From Lacticaseibacillus chiayiensis (GTDB lineage Bacteria; Bacillota; Bacilli; Lactobacillales; Lactobacillaceae): a DNA stretch of 64,000 nucleotides. A program made the position numbers and the translations under genes. A model generated the notes under the pieces. That model searched no databases, was not told the origin of the DNA, and was given only the letters and a program-made list of their open reading frames with translations. Shown one piece after another: positions 1 to 9,568 of the stretch. Position 1 is the stretch's first letter; each line of letters opens with the position of its first letter. The stretch lies in contig NZ_MSSM01000005.1 in NCBI RefSeq assembly GCF_004123795.1, positions 62,001-126,000 of the forward strand, in the 5' to 3' direction.

Positions 1-126
1 CTCCATTCCTAAAAAATGTGAATGGCCTTCGGTAGCGATTGAGTGTATGTTACTCACTTATTGTTAGGAAGTCAAGAGCGTGAGCAGGAGCGCTTACAAA
101 GTTCAAGTTCATTCCTCAACATTCCG

Positions 127-155
127 TTGACGCGTACCCTCGCTTCTCGTATACT
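127..155 (+). promoter_or_regulatory. Sigma-A promoter of the tRNA-Arg gene
   Basis: A -35 box TTGACG (127-132) and a -10 box TATACT (150-155) are separated by 17 bp. The predicted transcription start, near 162, lies just ahead of the tRNA. Nothing else convincing is seen in bases 1-126. Confidence 0.8.
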
Positions 156-167
156 TAATAACGATTT

Positions 168-241
168 GTACCAGTAGCTCAGCTGGATAGAGCAACGGTC
201 TTCTAAACCGTTTGTCCCGGGTTCAAATCCCGGCTGGTACA
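168..241 (+). tRNA. tRNA-Arg (anticodon UCU)
   Basis: A complete cloverleaf can be folded: acceptor GTACCAG/CTGGTAC, D-stem GCTC/GAGC, anticodon stem ACGGT/ACCGT with loop CTTCTAA, and T-arm CCGGG-TTCAAAT-CCCGG. The anticodon TCT reads AGA/AGG arginine codons. No CCA is encoded; the base after the acceptor stem is A, the discriminator. It has its own promoter and a terminator just downstream, so it is a single-gene unit. Confidence 0.95.
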
Positions 242-266
242 CTTAAGTTAAATAGTTTGTCTAAAC

Positions 267-292
267 AAAGCCTGACGTTTCGGGCTTTTTGT
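267..292 (+). terminator. Intrinsic terminator after tRNA-Arg
   Basis: A hairpin AAAGCCTGA/TCGGGCTTT with a short CGTT loop and one G-U pair runs into a T tract. It ends the tRNA transcript. Confidence 0.7.
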
Positions 293-486
293 TTCCCCCA
301 AGGTTAGTTAAATGTTACCTCTAAATAGCTTTAGTGCCTGTAACCGCCTCCCTAGACACCTCATTCTTTAACCGCAATCGGTGATCAACCCAACATAAAT
401 TAATTTGGCATCCCTGATGATCGTCCCGTTCACGACCTTTTCCCGTGATGGCGTAAAAGATGTTGTTCGAAAGTGGAGACGGTTTT

Positions 487-2880
487 TTAAAGTCGAAATG
501 GCAATGTTAAGGTACTTTTCGCTAAGTCAACCTGATAATGCGTGGTTTTTGTCGGACGAATGGTTTGCGCCATATCGGCTCCATGGATGATCAATGCAAG
601 CTGACGCCCGGTCGGTAAGTGATAATGCGTCGGTTGCAGATCCAGACTCACGTGAAAAAACTGGCCAGGTGTAATCTGCTGCACTTCATAGGCATTTTTA
701 GGGTTTTGCAAATTAATATGTCCTAACGTTATCAGTTTACTTGGGGTCGTTTTGGCGGCCGGCTTGAATTCGACAATGTCGGTTGTTTTAAAATCAAAAC
801 CTAACTGTAAATCATTTGGCGCAACGGTGGCTGCGGTTTCGCCAAAACGTTTGGCCTCACCTAGATCCACGAGCCGAACACTAAGAATGCCAGTTGGCGC
901 ATCAACTGCCAACGTCAGCTCAAGATGCGGAATGCCTTCCAGGACCCGATCACGATCAAGTACAGGCTGAGTCAACCACAACCGGCTGTTAGCGTAAGCA
1001 CTGTTAGGGGTGATAATGGCCTTTTCGAAACTGGCACTGGTGTCATGTTGCGCCTTAAACGTAGCAGTTGCGTGATCGGTAAACTGATCAGTAGCTGCTT
1101 CAAAGTCATTCTTCAGATTGACCTCAGTTGTCACATGTTCCGCTTCCGGATTAGCAAAATCGGTATAGGCCGACCAGCTTTGCGGGGTCACGTTATCTTG
1201 CACGATAACGTTAGGCAAAGCACCTGCAGCATCATTGGCTACCCCTAATAACTCGTGTGTCAGCCATAAATTCATCATGTCCAAAAAGTCTAGCGAGCGA
1301 ACATTGTGGACATAGACGTGTTGTCCTTGATGGAGGATCAGTTTCTTTTGAATCGGCAAATCCGCAATTGCCTGCCAGAAACGAATCGCGTTTTTAGGCT
1401 TGACATTCCAGTCATTGAGTCCCTGAATCAGCACCACGTCAGCTTTGACGTTAGCTGCATTTTTGCGGTAATTACGCGCATCCCACCACGCGGTATAGGC
1501 GCCAGTTGTCCGATCCTGATCGCGTGTGATCGCAGCAAGATGCCGCTCCCAAGCCGACTTGATGCGAATCATATCGCCGCCAGATTTTTGCCGCGAAAAC
1601 GTATCGACTGCCAAAACATCCGCGTCTTCGCCTTGAAAGCCGCCGGGCGCCACGACCAGTCCATTTTCGCGGTAATAATCGTACCAGCTTGATATGCCGG
1701 CATCGGCGATAATGGTTTTCAACCCTTCAACGCCGGTCGTCGCCGCAGCAATGGCTAACGTGGCCAAATATGATTTGCCGGTCATGGCAACTTTGCCGGT
1801 TGACCACCAGGCCTTAATAGCAACGCCTGCAGTGCGGTTTGTGAACGCCCGGCGCTTACCGGTCAGCCATTCGATGACCGCCACGGCGCCGGCAGTTTCC
1901 TCCGGCCCGCCAATCGTTCGAAAACCGTCTGAATACCGCGTCCCGACCCCGGCTGAGTAAACTACGGCAAATCCCCGCGCGAGAAAATAGTCGTTGAAGG
2001 CATACATACTATTTTCTTCGGCATAAGCCTCCGCCTCTGTCGCCTCGCCAGTAACGGCCCGCTTCGGTAAATCATCAATTTGAACCGGTCCAGCCGTCAC
2101 TTCCGCCTTCGAGGCTCCATGCGATTTAACTGCCAAAACTGTTTCCGGAACATGCGTCGCGGCCGTCACATCATTAGTCCCATGAAAATAAGGATTCGCA
2201 GTAAATAAAACCGGAACCTTCAATCCTTGCTCAGTGGCTTTTGGTCGATAAATCGTCGCTTCTAAAAGATCCCGTTTCCCATCATGGTCTGAATCAACAT
2301 CAGACTCGATCCATACCACCTCACGAATGGCTTGGCGGGCATCGAAAACCTGTTGCACTTTGCCATTAAACAATAACGGCTTCGGTTGCTTTGACGACGA
2401 TTGAAAGTTTTTGAAAAAGCCACGGTTGGCTAAATCATCGAGAAAGTTAACCAGATGTTTGGTTCGCGTCGCCAATAATAAGTAACTAGCCTTAAGAAAA
2501 TCCGCGGTGTCAAGCAGATCATGGTCAACACTTGGTAGCTTTGTTGCCGCTAAATACGCCAACGGATCCGCCAAATCGAAATCAATGAAGGCTTCAAATC
2601 CCAGCAGTTGCAGGGCCACATTGTAAAAGTCGCGCCGGGTCATCTGTGCGGGTCCCGATGCCAACCATTCAGCCAGATTCTGTCGGGAATCAACAGCAAT
2701 CTGAGCGAATTTATCTTGTTTGGCGGCGGGCTGATAAGCCTCCGGGAAAAAAGCCGCGTACATAGCCGCAGCCGTATCTGCAAAGTTACCTTTAGGATCC
2801 GCCGGCAAGCCGATGCGGGCAAGTTCCGTCAATTGTTGACTAAATTCAGGTGTCAACCGCGCGAATTGGTTTAATTTCAT
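487..2880 (-). CDS. pepX: Xaa-Pro dipeptidyl-peptidase (S15 family)
   Basis: This cytoplasmic serine peptidase releases X-Pro dipeptides from the N-terminus of peptides and helps lactic acid bacteria use proline-rich casein fragments. The 797-residue length is as expected for lactobacillar PepX. The nucleophile is in GKSYLA (Ser about 370), the acid in GLNDWN (about 490) and the His in HQGQHVY (about 521). The N-terminal 200 residues form the usual helical domain and the C-terminal 200 the beta-rich domain. The gene is monocistronic, with its own promoter. No clear terminator was found between its stop and the tRNA at its 3' side. Confidence 0.97.
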   Translation of the reverse strand: MKLNQFARLTPEFSQQLTELARIGLPADPKGNFADTAAAMYAAFFPEAYQPAAKQDKFAQIAVDSRQNLAEWLASGPAQMTRRDFYNVALQLLGFEAFIDFDLADPLAYLAATKLPSVDHDLLDTADFLKASYLLLATRTKHLVNFLDDLANRGFFKNFQSSSKQPKPLLFNGKVQQVFDARQAIREVVWIESDVDSDHDGKRDLLEATIYRPKATEQGLKVPVLFTANPYFHGTNDVTAATHVPETVLAVKSHGASKAEVTAGPVQIDDLPKRAVTGEATEAEAYAEENSMYAFNDYFLARGFAVVYSAGVGTRYSDGFRTIGGPEETAGAVAVIEWLTGKRRAFTNRTAGVAIKAWWSTGKVAMTGKSYLATLAIAAATTGVEGLKTIIADAGISSWYDYYRENGLVVAPGGFQGEDADVLAVDTFSRQKSGGDMIRIKSAWERHLAAITRDQDRTTGAYTAWWDARNYRKNAANVKADVVLIQGLNDWNVKPKNAIRFWQAIADLPIQKKLILHQGQHVYVHNVRSLDFLDMMNLWLTHELLGVANDAAGALPNVIVQDNVTPQSWSAYTDFANPEAEHVTTEVNLKNDFEAATDQFTDHATATFKAQHDTSASFEKAIITPNSAYANSRLWLTQPVLDRDRVLEGIPHLELTLAVDAPTGILSVRLVDLGEAKRFGETAATVAPNDLQLGFDFKTTDIVEFKPAAKTTPSKLITLGHINLQNPKNAYEVQQITPGQFFHVSLDLQPTHYHLPTGRQLALIIHGADMAQTIRPTKTTHYQVDLAKSTLTLPFRL

Positions 2881-2919
2881 GAGCAGTGCCGTCCTTTATG
2901 AGAGAAATGTGATAAATTC

Positions 2920-2948
2920 AGTGTAGCCATCTCATTTAGCGTTTTCAA
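2920..2948 (-). promoter_or_regulatory. Sigma-A promoter of pepX
   Basis: On the minus strand a TTGAAA -35 (2943-2948) and TACACT -10 (2920-2925) are spaced by 17 bp. A Shine-Dalgarno AAAGGA lies 12 nt before the pepX ATG. Confidence 0.65.
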
Positions 2949-3008
2949 CTATTAATCCGTTAATCAGCGTAAACGCGCTTTGTGACGATGGTGACTTTCA
3001 CTGATAGC

Positions 3009-3049
3009 GAAAAAAGACTTCAGACGAAATCGCGCCCGAAGCCTTTTTA
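3009..3049 (-). terminator. Terminator of glnRA
   Basis: A long hairpin of about 16 bp, with three G-U pairs, lies between glnA and the pepX promoter. It is followed by six Ts on the minus strand. Confidence 0.75.
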
Positions 3050-3123
3050 AATATAGTGAATGCTTGACTGTTTTTACCAGTTAGTCAAAGAAAAGGTTAA
3101 CAACAGCTTTTGGGTGGCTGAAA

Positions 3124-4464
3124 TTAATACAATTCCAGGTATTGTTGTCGTTCCCATTCGGAAACCTGCTGGCGGTATGCGGACCATTCGAGGTTCTTCG
3201 AGTCCATAAAGCTTTGATACAGATGTTCACCCAGGGCAGCCTTGACCACGTCATCAGCCGCTAATGCCTTCAATGCATTGTGCAAGGTTGATGGGAGGTC
3301 TTGAATATGATTTGCTTTGCGTTCATCGTCTTGCATCCGGTAAATATTGCGATCTACCGCTTCTTCCGGCTTCAGCTTGTTCTTAACGCCATCAAGCCCC
3401 GCCTGAAGAATCGCGGCAATGGCTAAGTAAGGATTGGCAGTCGGATCAACCGAACGTAGCTCTAAGCGGGTTGACAGTCCGCGCGACTGTGGCACTCGAA
3501 TAAGTGGTGACCGGTTTTTGCCTGACCAAGCCACATACACCGGCGCTTCAAATCCTGGTACCAGCCGTTTGTACGAGTTAACGGTTGGGTTGTTAACCGC
3601 GGTCAACGCATAAGCATGGCGCAAAACGCCAGCAAGAAAGTGCATCGCTGTTTCACTCAACTGATCATCGGTATTTGGATCATAGAAAGCATTGCCCTTA
3701 TCGTGGAAGAGGCTCATGTTGATGTGCATACCGCTACCATTGATGCCATGAAGCGGTTTTGGCATAAAGGTCGCGTATAAGCCGTGTTTGCGGGCAATGG
3801 TTTTGACCACAAGTTTAAAAGTTTGAATGTTATCGGCAGCCTCTAACGCATCGGCATATTTGAAGTCGATTTCGTGCTGGCCTGGCGCAACTTCATGGTG
3901 GGAAGCCTCAACTTCAAAGCCCATCTTTTCCAATTCAAGGACAATATCACGCCGGCAGTTTTCGCCCATATCAAGCGGCGCAAAATCGAAGTAAGAACCA
4001 TGATCATTCAGCTTCGTTGTCGGATTACCGTTTTCGTCCAGTTTAAACAAGAAGAATTCCGGTTCAGGGCCGATATTGAAAGCTGTGAAGCCGGCTTCTT
4101 TCATTTCATTCACGACACGGATCAGATTGTTACGCGGATCGCCGCCAAAAGGTGTGCCGTCTGGACGATGAACCGAGCAGATCAGCCGGGCAATCTTACC
4201 GTGATCATTCTCCCACGGGAACAATAGCCAAGTGTTAAGATCCGGATAGAGCAGCATATCGCTTTCTTCGATTCGAACAAAACCGTCAATTGACGAACCA
4301 TCGAAGGTAATCTTATTATTCAGCACCTTTTCCAACTGGGAAATCGGCACCTCGACGTTCTTAATGATCCCGTTAATGTCGGTAAACATCAGGCGCAAGA
4401 ATAAGACATTCTCATCCTTAACTGTCTGGCGAATCTCATCAGCGGTAATTGCTTTTCTTGCCAT
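3124..4464 (-). CDS. glnA: Glutamine synthetase type I-alpha
   Basis: GlnA makes glutamine from glutamate, ammonia and ATP in the cytoplasm. Family signatures are visible in order: DGSS near residue 55, the ATP/metal motif [28 protein letters not shown], the [13 protein letters not shown] loop and [14 protein letters not shown]. At 446 residues it is the short Gram-positive I-alpha form, which lacks the 25-residue insertion of I-beta enzymes. In Bacillus and relatives the feedback-inhibited enzyme also acts as the nitrogen sensor that activates GlnR. It is the second gene of glnRA, starting 18 nt after glnR with SD AGGAG. Confidence 0.97.
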   Translation of the reverse strand: MARKAITADEIRQTVKDENVLFLRLMFTDINGIIKNVEVPISQLEKVLNNKITFDGSSIDGFVRIEESDMLLYPDLNTWLLFPWENDHGKIARLICSVHRPDGTPFGGDPRNNLIRVVNEMKEAGFTAFNIGPEPEFFLFKLDENGNPTTKLNDHGSYFDFAPLDMGENCRRDIVLELEKMGFEVEASHHEVAPGQHEIDFKYADALEAADNIQTFKLVVKTIARKHGLYATFMPKPLHGINGSGMHINMSLFHDKGNAFYDPNTDDQLSETAMHFLAGVLRHAYALTAVNNPTVNSYKRLVPGFEAPVYVAWSGKNRSPLIRVPQSRGLSTRLELRSVDPTANPYLAIAAILQAGLDGVKNKLKPEEAVDRNIYRMQDDERKANHIQDLPSTLHNALKALAADDVVKAALGEHLYQSFMDSKNLEWSAYRQQVSEWERQQYLELY

Positions 4465-4482
4465 ACACGTGAGCTCCTATCT

Positions 4483-4845
4483 TTAGTGTGATTGTCGGAA
4501 GCCAATGGTGGGACCCGGATCCGGGCTTTGATTAAGTCGACTCTGATTCAACAGTTCGTCGCGCAACACTTTACGAACTTCGGCATCGCTATCCTCTCGA
4601 TGACGTGGATGCTTCAACCGCTTAACATCAGCCAGCGTGAAACCATCTGCCATTTGACTGCGGATTTCCAGCAGTTCATCAACGTCATTAAGCGAATAAG
4701 TTCGGTGATTGCCGGCATTGCGCTCAGGCTTGACCAACCCCTGTGCTTCATAGTAACGAATCTGGCGGGCCGTCAAGTCTGTTAACAACATAACTGTACC
4801 AATCGGCAAAACCGATCGCGTTCTCAGATCAGCGATCTCAGCCAT
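4483..4845 (-). CDS. glnR: GlnR, MerR-family nitrogen repressor
   Basis: GlnR represses glnRA and other nitrogen genes when glutamine is plentiful. The protein has a MerR-type winged HTH at the N-terminus (about residues 12-78, with the typical ARQIRYYEAQGL segment) and a short C-terminal tail, which in the family is autoinhibitory. I chose the second in-frame ATG as start because AAAGGAGG lies 6 nt before it; the upstream ATG at 4851 overlaps the region right after the SD. This gives 120 residues. A GlnR box and strong promoter are immediately upstream, so autoregulation is likely. Confidence 0.95.
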   Translation of the reverse strand: MAEIADLRTRSVLPIGTVMLLTDLTARQIRYYEAQGLVKPERNAGNHRTYSLNDVDELLEIRSQMADGFTLADVKRLKHPRHREDSDAEVRKVLRDELLNQSRLNQSPDPGPTIGFRQSH

Positions 4846-4870
4846 AGGCATCCTCCTTTACAACGATGTC

Positions 4871-4899
4871 AGCTTATCAAACCAGATAACCGGTGTCAA
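4871..4899 (-). promoter_or_regulatory. Sigma-A promoter of glnRA
   Basis: TTGACA (-35, 4894-4899) and TAAGCT (-10, 4871-4876) are spaced by 17 bp on the minus strand. Confidence 0.75.
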
Positions 4900-4906
4900 C
4901 GCAACA

Positions 4907-4923
4907 TGTAAGTTTTTCTGACA
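4907..4923. promoter_or_regulatory. GlnR operator
   Basis: TGTAA-N7-TGACA fits the GlnR/TnrA consensus TGTNA-N7-TNACA exactly. It sits 7 bp upstream of the glnR -35 box, the place expected for nitrogen-controlled autorepression. A second box was not found. Confidence 0.85.
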
Positions 4924-5002
4924 TTTACCGCAAAAAATGAAATGTTTTTACTTTTACGGTTAACTTGTTATAGACCAATATATTGAGTCTGTCATTGAAG
5001 AT

Positions 5003-5016
5003 GAGAAACGCTTTCC
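5003..5016. promoter_or_regulatory. Possible CcpA (cre) site upstream of the decarboxylase
   Basis: GAGAAACGCTTTCC has the palindromic AAACGCTTT core of cre sites but misses the outer TG and final W positions. It lies about 140 bp before the decarboxylase start. It is weak evidence on its own. The rest of the 4924-5151 interval shows no convincing sigma-A promoter. Confidence 0.3.
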
Positions 5017-5151
5017 GCCAAGTCAACTTGCCACTCTCGTTCGTATCGTCCGGGCAATTCGAAACCTTACCTTGAGTCAGATTTTCTCTAGGTATTTTGA
5101 ACCATGAAACGTATGATAACAGTAGCTTGGTTTCTGAAAGGACTTGTCATC

Positions 5152-7242
5152 ATGACCTTACATTTACACGTTGGATATACCCCGAACATGAAATCTGTCA
5201 ATTTACCTATCGATTGGCTTCCGTTTGATGATTACCCTTTGGCCGCTTTCAATGCAGTGGTGGTACATGCGGCCGATCAAAATGTCTTTGCCCAACTTGT
5301 TGCCAGTGAACTGCCTTTGCCAGTCTTTGTCATTGGCCAATGTCAAAATAGTTCAAACGGCGAGCTGATCGTGACTGAAGCACCACGACTTGATTCGGCA
5401 TTACTCACCCAAATCACCGCGGCAGCCACTCGCTACGAACAGACCATGATTCCCACTTTTCTAAATGATCTATTAACCTTTGCGCAGGAAAACCCAACAA
5501 GTTTTGCCACTCCCGGTCACCACAGCGGCCATTATGATCGATTAGCGCCTGCCGGTTATTTACTTTATCAAGCTTATGGTGATACTTTTTTTGCCAGCGA
5601 TACTAGCGATGTCGTCACTTCGCTGGGCGATATGCTGACACATGGCGGCAGTCCGTTGACAGCAGAACAAGCCACGGCTCGGTTATACCATGCCGATGAG
5701 ACCTATTTTGTTACCAATGGAACAACCGGCTCCAATAATATTGTCGCCAGTGCTTTGCTGACACCGGGTGATCTGGTTTTATTTGACCGCAATAATCACA
5801 AATCATTCTATAATGCCGCGCTGGTGCAAAATGGAGCCCGCCCGATTTACCTTGACACCCTCCGTACGCAGCAGGGGTTAATCGGCCCACTTGATCTGAC
5901 TGATATCAGCGCTAACCGACTACGTCAACTGGCGGCCGCCATTGATCCGCAAAAAGCTAATGAACCACATCCATTTAGGCTTGCCATTCTTGAACTGGAA
6001 ACCTTCGATGGTATTGTCCCTAACATCTGTCAGTTGCTTGATCTTTTTGGCCCACTAACGGACTACATCGCCTTTGATGCGGCTTGGGGCGGCTATGAGC
6101 CATTCATTCCGGCCATGAAGCCGATGGATCCTTTACAGGTGCCATTGGGTCCGGATGATCCCGGTATCATCGTCACACAAAGCGTTCACAAACAACAATC
6201 TGGCTTCGGCCAAGCGTCCCAGATCCATAAAAAAGATGCACACATCAAAGGCCAACCACGCTATGTCACGCACGAACAATTTAACCATGCGTACCTTAAA
6301 CATGTCACCACTAGCTACTCCTACCCACTTTATGCATCGTTGGTCGCTAATACCGCGATCAATCAAGGCCGCCGGGGTCATAAAATCTGGATCGATGCTC
6401 TTCAGGCAGCGCTCGCCTTCCGTCGCTCTTTAAGTGATTCTCGCTTGTTTTCGGCCTATCAAAATCCGACATTAACCGCAATCCCCCCGGAAAAGGCAAC
6501 GACCTCTGCGGAACCCTGGGCAATGGCGCCTAACGCCAAGTGGCATCAACTCCTACACTTAAAAACGAACCAAGCCTTTCTTGATCCTGGAAAAATCACG
6601 GTGCTTTTACCGGCCACAAAAACGCTGGGTGTTAGCGGCTGGTTGGTTGATCGCTACTTACTTGATCACGGAATTGTCCCAGAAAAGGCCGATTTGAACA
6701 GTTTGCTATTTTTGGTGACACCGGGTTCTGCCGCGACCGATTGGCAACACCTGCGTCGAGTTTTGCAACAATTTGAAAAAGAATTCTTTGCCAACAAAAC
6801 CGTTGCCGAGACATTGCCAAAATTAATTGCTGAAACTGGTGAGGCATACAAGAATCTGACTTTACGCGAACTGGGTCAGCAAATGTCCGATTTTTTCCGC
6901 GAAGCTAAATTAGCCCGGCAGCAACAGTTACTTTTCAGAAATACAAATAACATACCGACTGCCATGACGCCACAAGCGGCTGACCGCTGTTTTGTCCGTG
7001 GAGAATTTGACACCGTGCCACTGCAAGCTGCGGAAGGCAGAATCGCCGTTGCCGGAGCATTGCCGTATCCTCCAGGCATTTTCGTTGTCGTGCCAGGTGA
7101 ACGCTGGCGAGCCGTGGCCATTCACTATTTTCAAACATTATTTGCCGGCATTCGCCGTTTTCCCGGATTTACACCAGAGATTCAGGGTATTGTGACCGGT
7201 GCGGACGGTGAGCCTTACGTGCAGGTTGTAGCCGAACATTAA
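5152..7242 (+). CDS. Ornithine/lysine/arginine decarboxylase family (ornithine-type)
   Basis: This is a large inducible-type PLP-dependent amino acid decarboxylase (fold type I) of about 696 residues. It has an N-terminal wing domain (about 1-100), a PLP domain with TPGHHSGH near 120 and the Schiff-base lysine in SVHKQQSGFGQ (about residue 347), and a C-terminal domain. The sequence around the lysine resembles bacterial ornithine decarboxylases, so putrescine formation from ornithine is the best guess; lysine or arginine cannot be excluded. I prefer the ATG at 5152, preceded by GAAAGGA, over the ATG at 5104. No antiporter gene is adjacent, unlike typical speF-potE pairs, so it may act biosynthetically or with a distant transporter. 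Confidence 0.88.
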   Translation: MTLHLHVGYTPNMKSVNLPIDWLPFDDYPLAAFNAVVVHAADQNVFAQLVASELPLPVFVIGQCQNSSNGELIVTEAPRLDSALLTQITAAATRYEQTMIPTFLNDLLTFAQENPTSFATPGHHSGHYDRLAPAGYLLYQAYGDTFFASDTSDVVTSLGDMLTHGGSPLTAEQATARLYHADETYFVTNGTTGSNNIVASALLTPGDLVLFDRNNHKSFYNAALVQNGARPIYLDTLRTQQGLIGPLDLTDISANRLRQLAAAIDPQKANEPHPFRLAILELETFDGIVPNICQLLDLFGPLTDYIAFDAAWGGYEPFIPAMKPMDPLQVPLGPDDPGIIVTQSVHKQQSGFGQASQIHKKDAHIKGQPRYVTHEQFNHAYLKHVTTSYSYPLYASLVANTAINQGRRGHKIWIDALQAALAFRRSLSDSRLFSAYQNPTLTAIPPEKATTSAEPWAMAPNAKWHQLLHLKTNQAFLDPGKITVLLPATKTLGVSGWLVDRYLLDHGIVPEKADLNSLLFLVTPGSAATDWQHLRRVLQQFEKEFFANKTVAETLPKLIAETGEAYKNLTLRELGQQMSDFFREAKLARQQQLLFRNTNNIPTAMTPQAADRCFVRGEFDTVPLQAAEGRIAVAGALPYPPGIFVVVPGERWRAVAIHYFQTLFAGIRRFPGFTPEIQGIVTGADGEPYVQVVAEH

Positions 7243-7278
7243 CATAGATTTAAAATCTTCCAGTGGTAAAACTAGATC

Positions 7279-7326
7279 AAAAAAGCGCCAACGTACTGCC
7301 CGTTTGCAGTGACGCTGACGTTTTTT
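7279..7326. terminator. Bidirectional terminator between convergent genes
   Basis: A hairpin around CTGC-loop-GCAG with extended imperfect arms is flanked by A6 on the left and T6 on the right. It serves both the decarboxylase (+) and the ynbB-like gene (-). Confidence 0.75.
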
Positions 7327-7339
7327 GCATGCAAGTTGT

Positions 7340-8602
7340 TTATTTTGCTTGATCAAAAAAAGTCGATTGTGCCGCTCCCATAGTTGCCAGCTTGATATGC
7401 GCGTAAGTCAACCCGCCTTGCAAATAAAGCGTATAGGGAGGGCGCAACGGACCATCCCCGGAAAATTCGACTGTCGAGCCGGCGACAAACGTCCCACCGG
7501 CCATGATGACCTCGTCTTCGTAACCAGCCATTTTTTCCGGAATCGGCGTCACAAAGCTGTCAACCGGCGAATTGGCCTGTATCGCCTTGGCAAACTTGAC
7601 CATATCAGCTTGATTACCAAAATTAACCGTTTGAATCAGGTCTGTCCGCGGCGCATCCCAGGTTGGCGACACATCTAAGCCTAACTTTGCAAATAAGGCC
7701 GCTTCAAAGATCGCGCCTTTAATCGCATTGCCGGTTGTTTGTGGCGAAATAAAGAAGCCTTGATACATATCAGCCAGCGCACCGACAGTCGCCCCCTCGG
7801 CACCACCAAGACCAGGCACTGTAAAGCGATAACTGATGCGCTCAATCAAATCCTTCTTACCGACAATATACCCACCGGTTTTAGCCATACCGCCGCCAGC
7901 ATTTTTAAACAGCGACCCGGCCATGACGTCGGCACCAACTTCAAGCGGCTCGGTTGTTTCGGAAAATTCGCCATATGCGTTATCAACAAAAATCCAGACA
8001 TTCGGTAAAACACTGCGGACGACTTTGATCATCGCCGCAATCTGATCAACTGTAAACGAATCGCGGGTCGCATATCCACGCGAACGCTGAATCGCGATGA
8101 CTTTTGTTTTATCGGTCAATCGCGCCTTAACCGCATCATTATCGACTGCCCCATTCGGCAAAAGATCGACATAATCAACCCCGATACCATATTCTTTAGG
8201 ACTGCCAATGCCGTTGCCAGCAAGCCCCAGCACCTCTTGCAAAGTATCATATGGCTTGCCCGTGATGTACAAAATATCATCACCTGGGCGGACAAGTCCA
8301 AGCAATGCAACCCCGATTGCATGGGTGCCGGAGACAAATTGCGGCCGAACGAGCGCGTCTTCACCGCCTAAAACGTCAGCATAAATGGCCTCAAGCACAT
8401 CGCGGCCTTCATCATTGTGTCCATAACCGGTCGACCCGGTTAGATAGCTTTCGGCAACATGATGTTTCTGAAAGCTATTTAAAACTTTATCTTGGTTTTC
8501 CAAGATACGTTCATCAATCGCGGCCAGTTGCGGTGCGATTTGGGTATCGACTTCCTTGACCATTTTTAATAAGGCGGGATCAAATTTATCTGTCCAACTC
8601 AT
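7340..8602 (-). CDS. ynbB: YnbB-like PLP enzyme (methionine gamma-lyase family, 'aluminium resistance protein')
   Basis: This is a fold-type I PLP enzyme of the Cys/Met-metabolism superfamily, 420 residues. Visible features are the cofactor-loop region around STGYGHNDEGRD and VSGTHAIG, a phosphate/PLP aspartate in WIFVDNAYGEF, and the likely Schiff-base lysine in SLFKNAGGG (about residue 233). The family is annotated as methionine gamma-lyase-like or as aluminium resistance protein, but the reaction is not firmly known. The start overlaps the 3' end of miaA by 17 nt and has SD AAAGGAG, so the two genes are co-transcribed. The miaA-ynbB-glnRA neighbourhood recalls Bacillus hfq-ynbA-ynbB-glnR. 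Confidence 0.9.
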   Translation of the reverse strand: MSWTDKFDPALLKMVKEVDTQIAPQLAAIDERILENQDKVLNSFQKHHVAESYLTGSTGYGHNDEGRDVLEAIYADVLGGEDALVRPQFVSGTHAIGVALLGLVRPGDDILYITGKPYDTLQEVLGLAGNGIGSPKEYGIGVDYVDLLPNGAVDNDAVKARLTDKTKVIAIQRSRGYATRDSFTVDQIAAMIKVVRSVLPNVWIFVDNAYGEFSETTEPLEVGADVMAGSLFKNAGGGMAKTGGYIVGKKDLIERISYRFTVPGLGGAEGATVGALADMYQGFFISPQTTGNAIKGAIFEAALFAKLGLDVSPTWDAPRTDLIQTVNFGNQADMVKFAKAIQANSPVDSFVTPIPEKMAGYEDEVIMAGGTFVAGSTVEFSGDGPLRPPYTLYLQGGLTYAHIKLATMGAAQSTFFDQAK

Positions 8603-9545
8603 CTTTTTCTCCTTTATCCGGTTGCTTCAGCCACTGATGCACTAAGGTAACCACTGCCTGTTTTTCTTCTGGATGGGCAACCAAATCAAACCAGTGTGTC
8701 GGCATTTGGTTGCGAAAATAGGTCAGCTGCCGTTTAGCAAAGTGGCGCGAATGTTGCTTGATGAGCGCCACACAGTCAGCCAAATTAGCCTGACCTTCGA
8801 AATATGGAACCAGTTCTTTGTAGCCAATGGCCTGCATCGCCTGTGCATCAGGCGGAACTTTTTTTAACAAATTAGCGACTTCTTCTTCCAGTCCCGCAGC
8901 CATCATAGCATCCACCCGCACATTGATCCGCTCGTATAAAATCGCTCGCTGCGTGGTCAAGCCGATGACCAGTGTGTCATAAAGCGGTTGAGGTTGGGGT
9001 TGTTTGGAAAACCGTCTGCCTGTCAATTCGATGACTTCCAGCGCGCGAATGACTCGACGTGTGTTGGCAGGTTCAATCTGCTTGGCCGCGACAGGGTCAC
9101 GCTGCGCCAACTGCGTCCATAACCAGAGCGCGCCGTGCTCGGCTAATGCCTTTTGCCATCGCTGACGGACACTTTTTGGCGGCGCTTTACCACCCAGTGG
9201 CAGATTCAAGCGTAAACTATTCAGATAAAAACCGGTGCCACCAACTAAAATCGGCAAATGATGCCGATTATTGACCGTCGTGATTGCATTTTCAGCAGCT
9301 GCTTTGAACTTGGCAACCGTGTATGGCATCGTTGGCTCGACGATATCCAATAAATGATGTGGGACGCCAGCCATCTCGTCAGGCATGATTTTGGCTGTAC
9401 CGATATTCATATGACGATAAATTTGATACGCATCGCCATTGATGACCTCACCTTGAAGCTGCTGAGCTAAGTAAATGCCGAGATCACTTTTACCCACAGC
9501 TGTCGGGCCAACAATCATGACGATGCGTTTTGCCGGTTTATCCAT
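8586..9545 (-). CDS. miaA: tRNA dimethylallyltransferase MiaA
   Basis: MiaA transfers a dimethylallyl group to N6 of A37 in tRNAs that read UNN codons. The N-terminal P-loop GPTAVGKS is at about residues 12-19. The substrate motif INGDAYQIYRHMNIGTAK follows, where Bacillus and E. coli have DSMQVYR, and then LVGGTGFY and the tRNA-contacting QAIGYKEL. I chose the ATG at 9545, since GGAG lies 9 nt upstream; the longer frame would begin with TTG at 9563 with no SD. Length is then 319 residues, normal for the family. It is the first gene of a miaA-ynbB operon and is divergent from the DUF3042 gene across a shared promoter region. Confidence 0.95.
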   Translation of the reverse strand: MDKPAKRIVMIVGPTAVGKSDLGIYLAQQLQGEVINGDAYQIYRHMNIGTAKIMPDEMAGVPHHLLDIVEPTMPYTVAKFKAAAENAITTVNNRHHLPILVGGTGFYLNSLRLNLPLGGKAPPKSVRQRWQKALAEHGALWLWTQLAQRDPVAAKQIEPANTRRVIRALEVIELTGRRFSKQPQPQPLYDTLVIGLTTQRAILYERINVRVDAMMAAGLEEEVANLLKKVPPDAQAMQAIGYKELVPYFEGQANLADCVALIKQHSRHFAKRQLTYFRNQMPTHWFDLVAHPEEKQAVVTLVHQWLKQPDKGEKDELDR

Positions 9546-9568
9546 TTCATTAAGCTCCATCAATATAG

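Noticed and set aside
89-105. cre-like sequence TGTAAGCGCTCC upstream of tRNA-Arg
   Set aside because: It lacks the final conserved C/W and a catabolite-controlled tRNA is unlikely.
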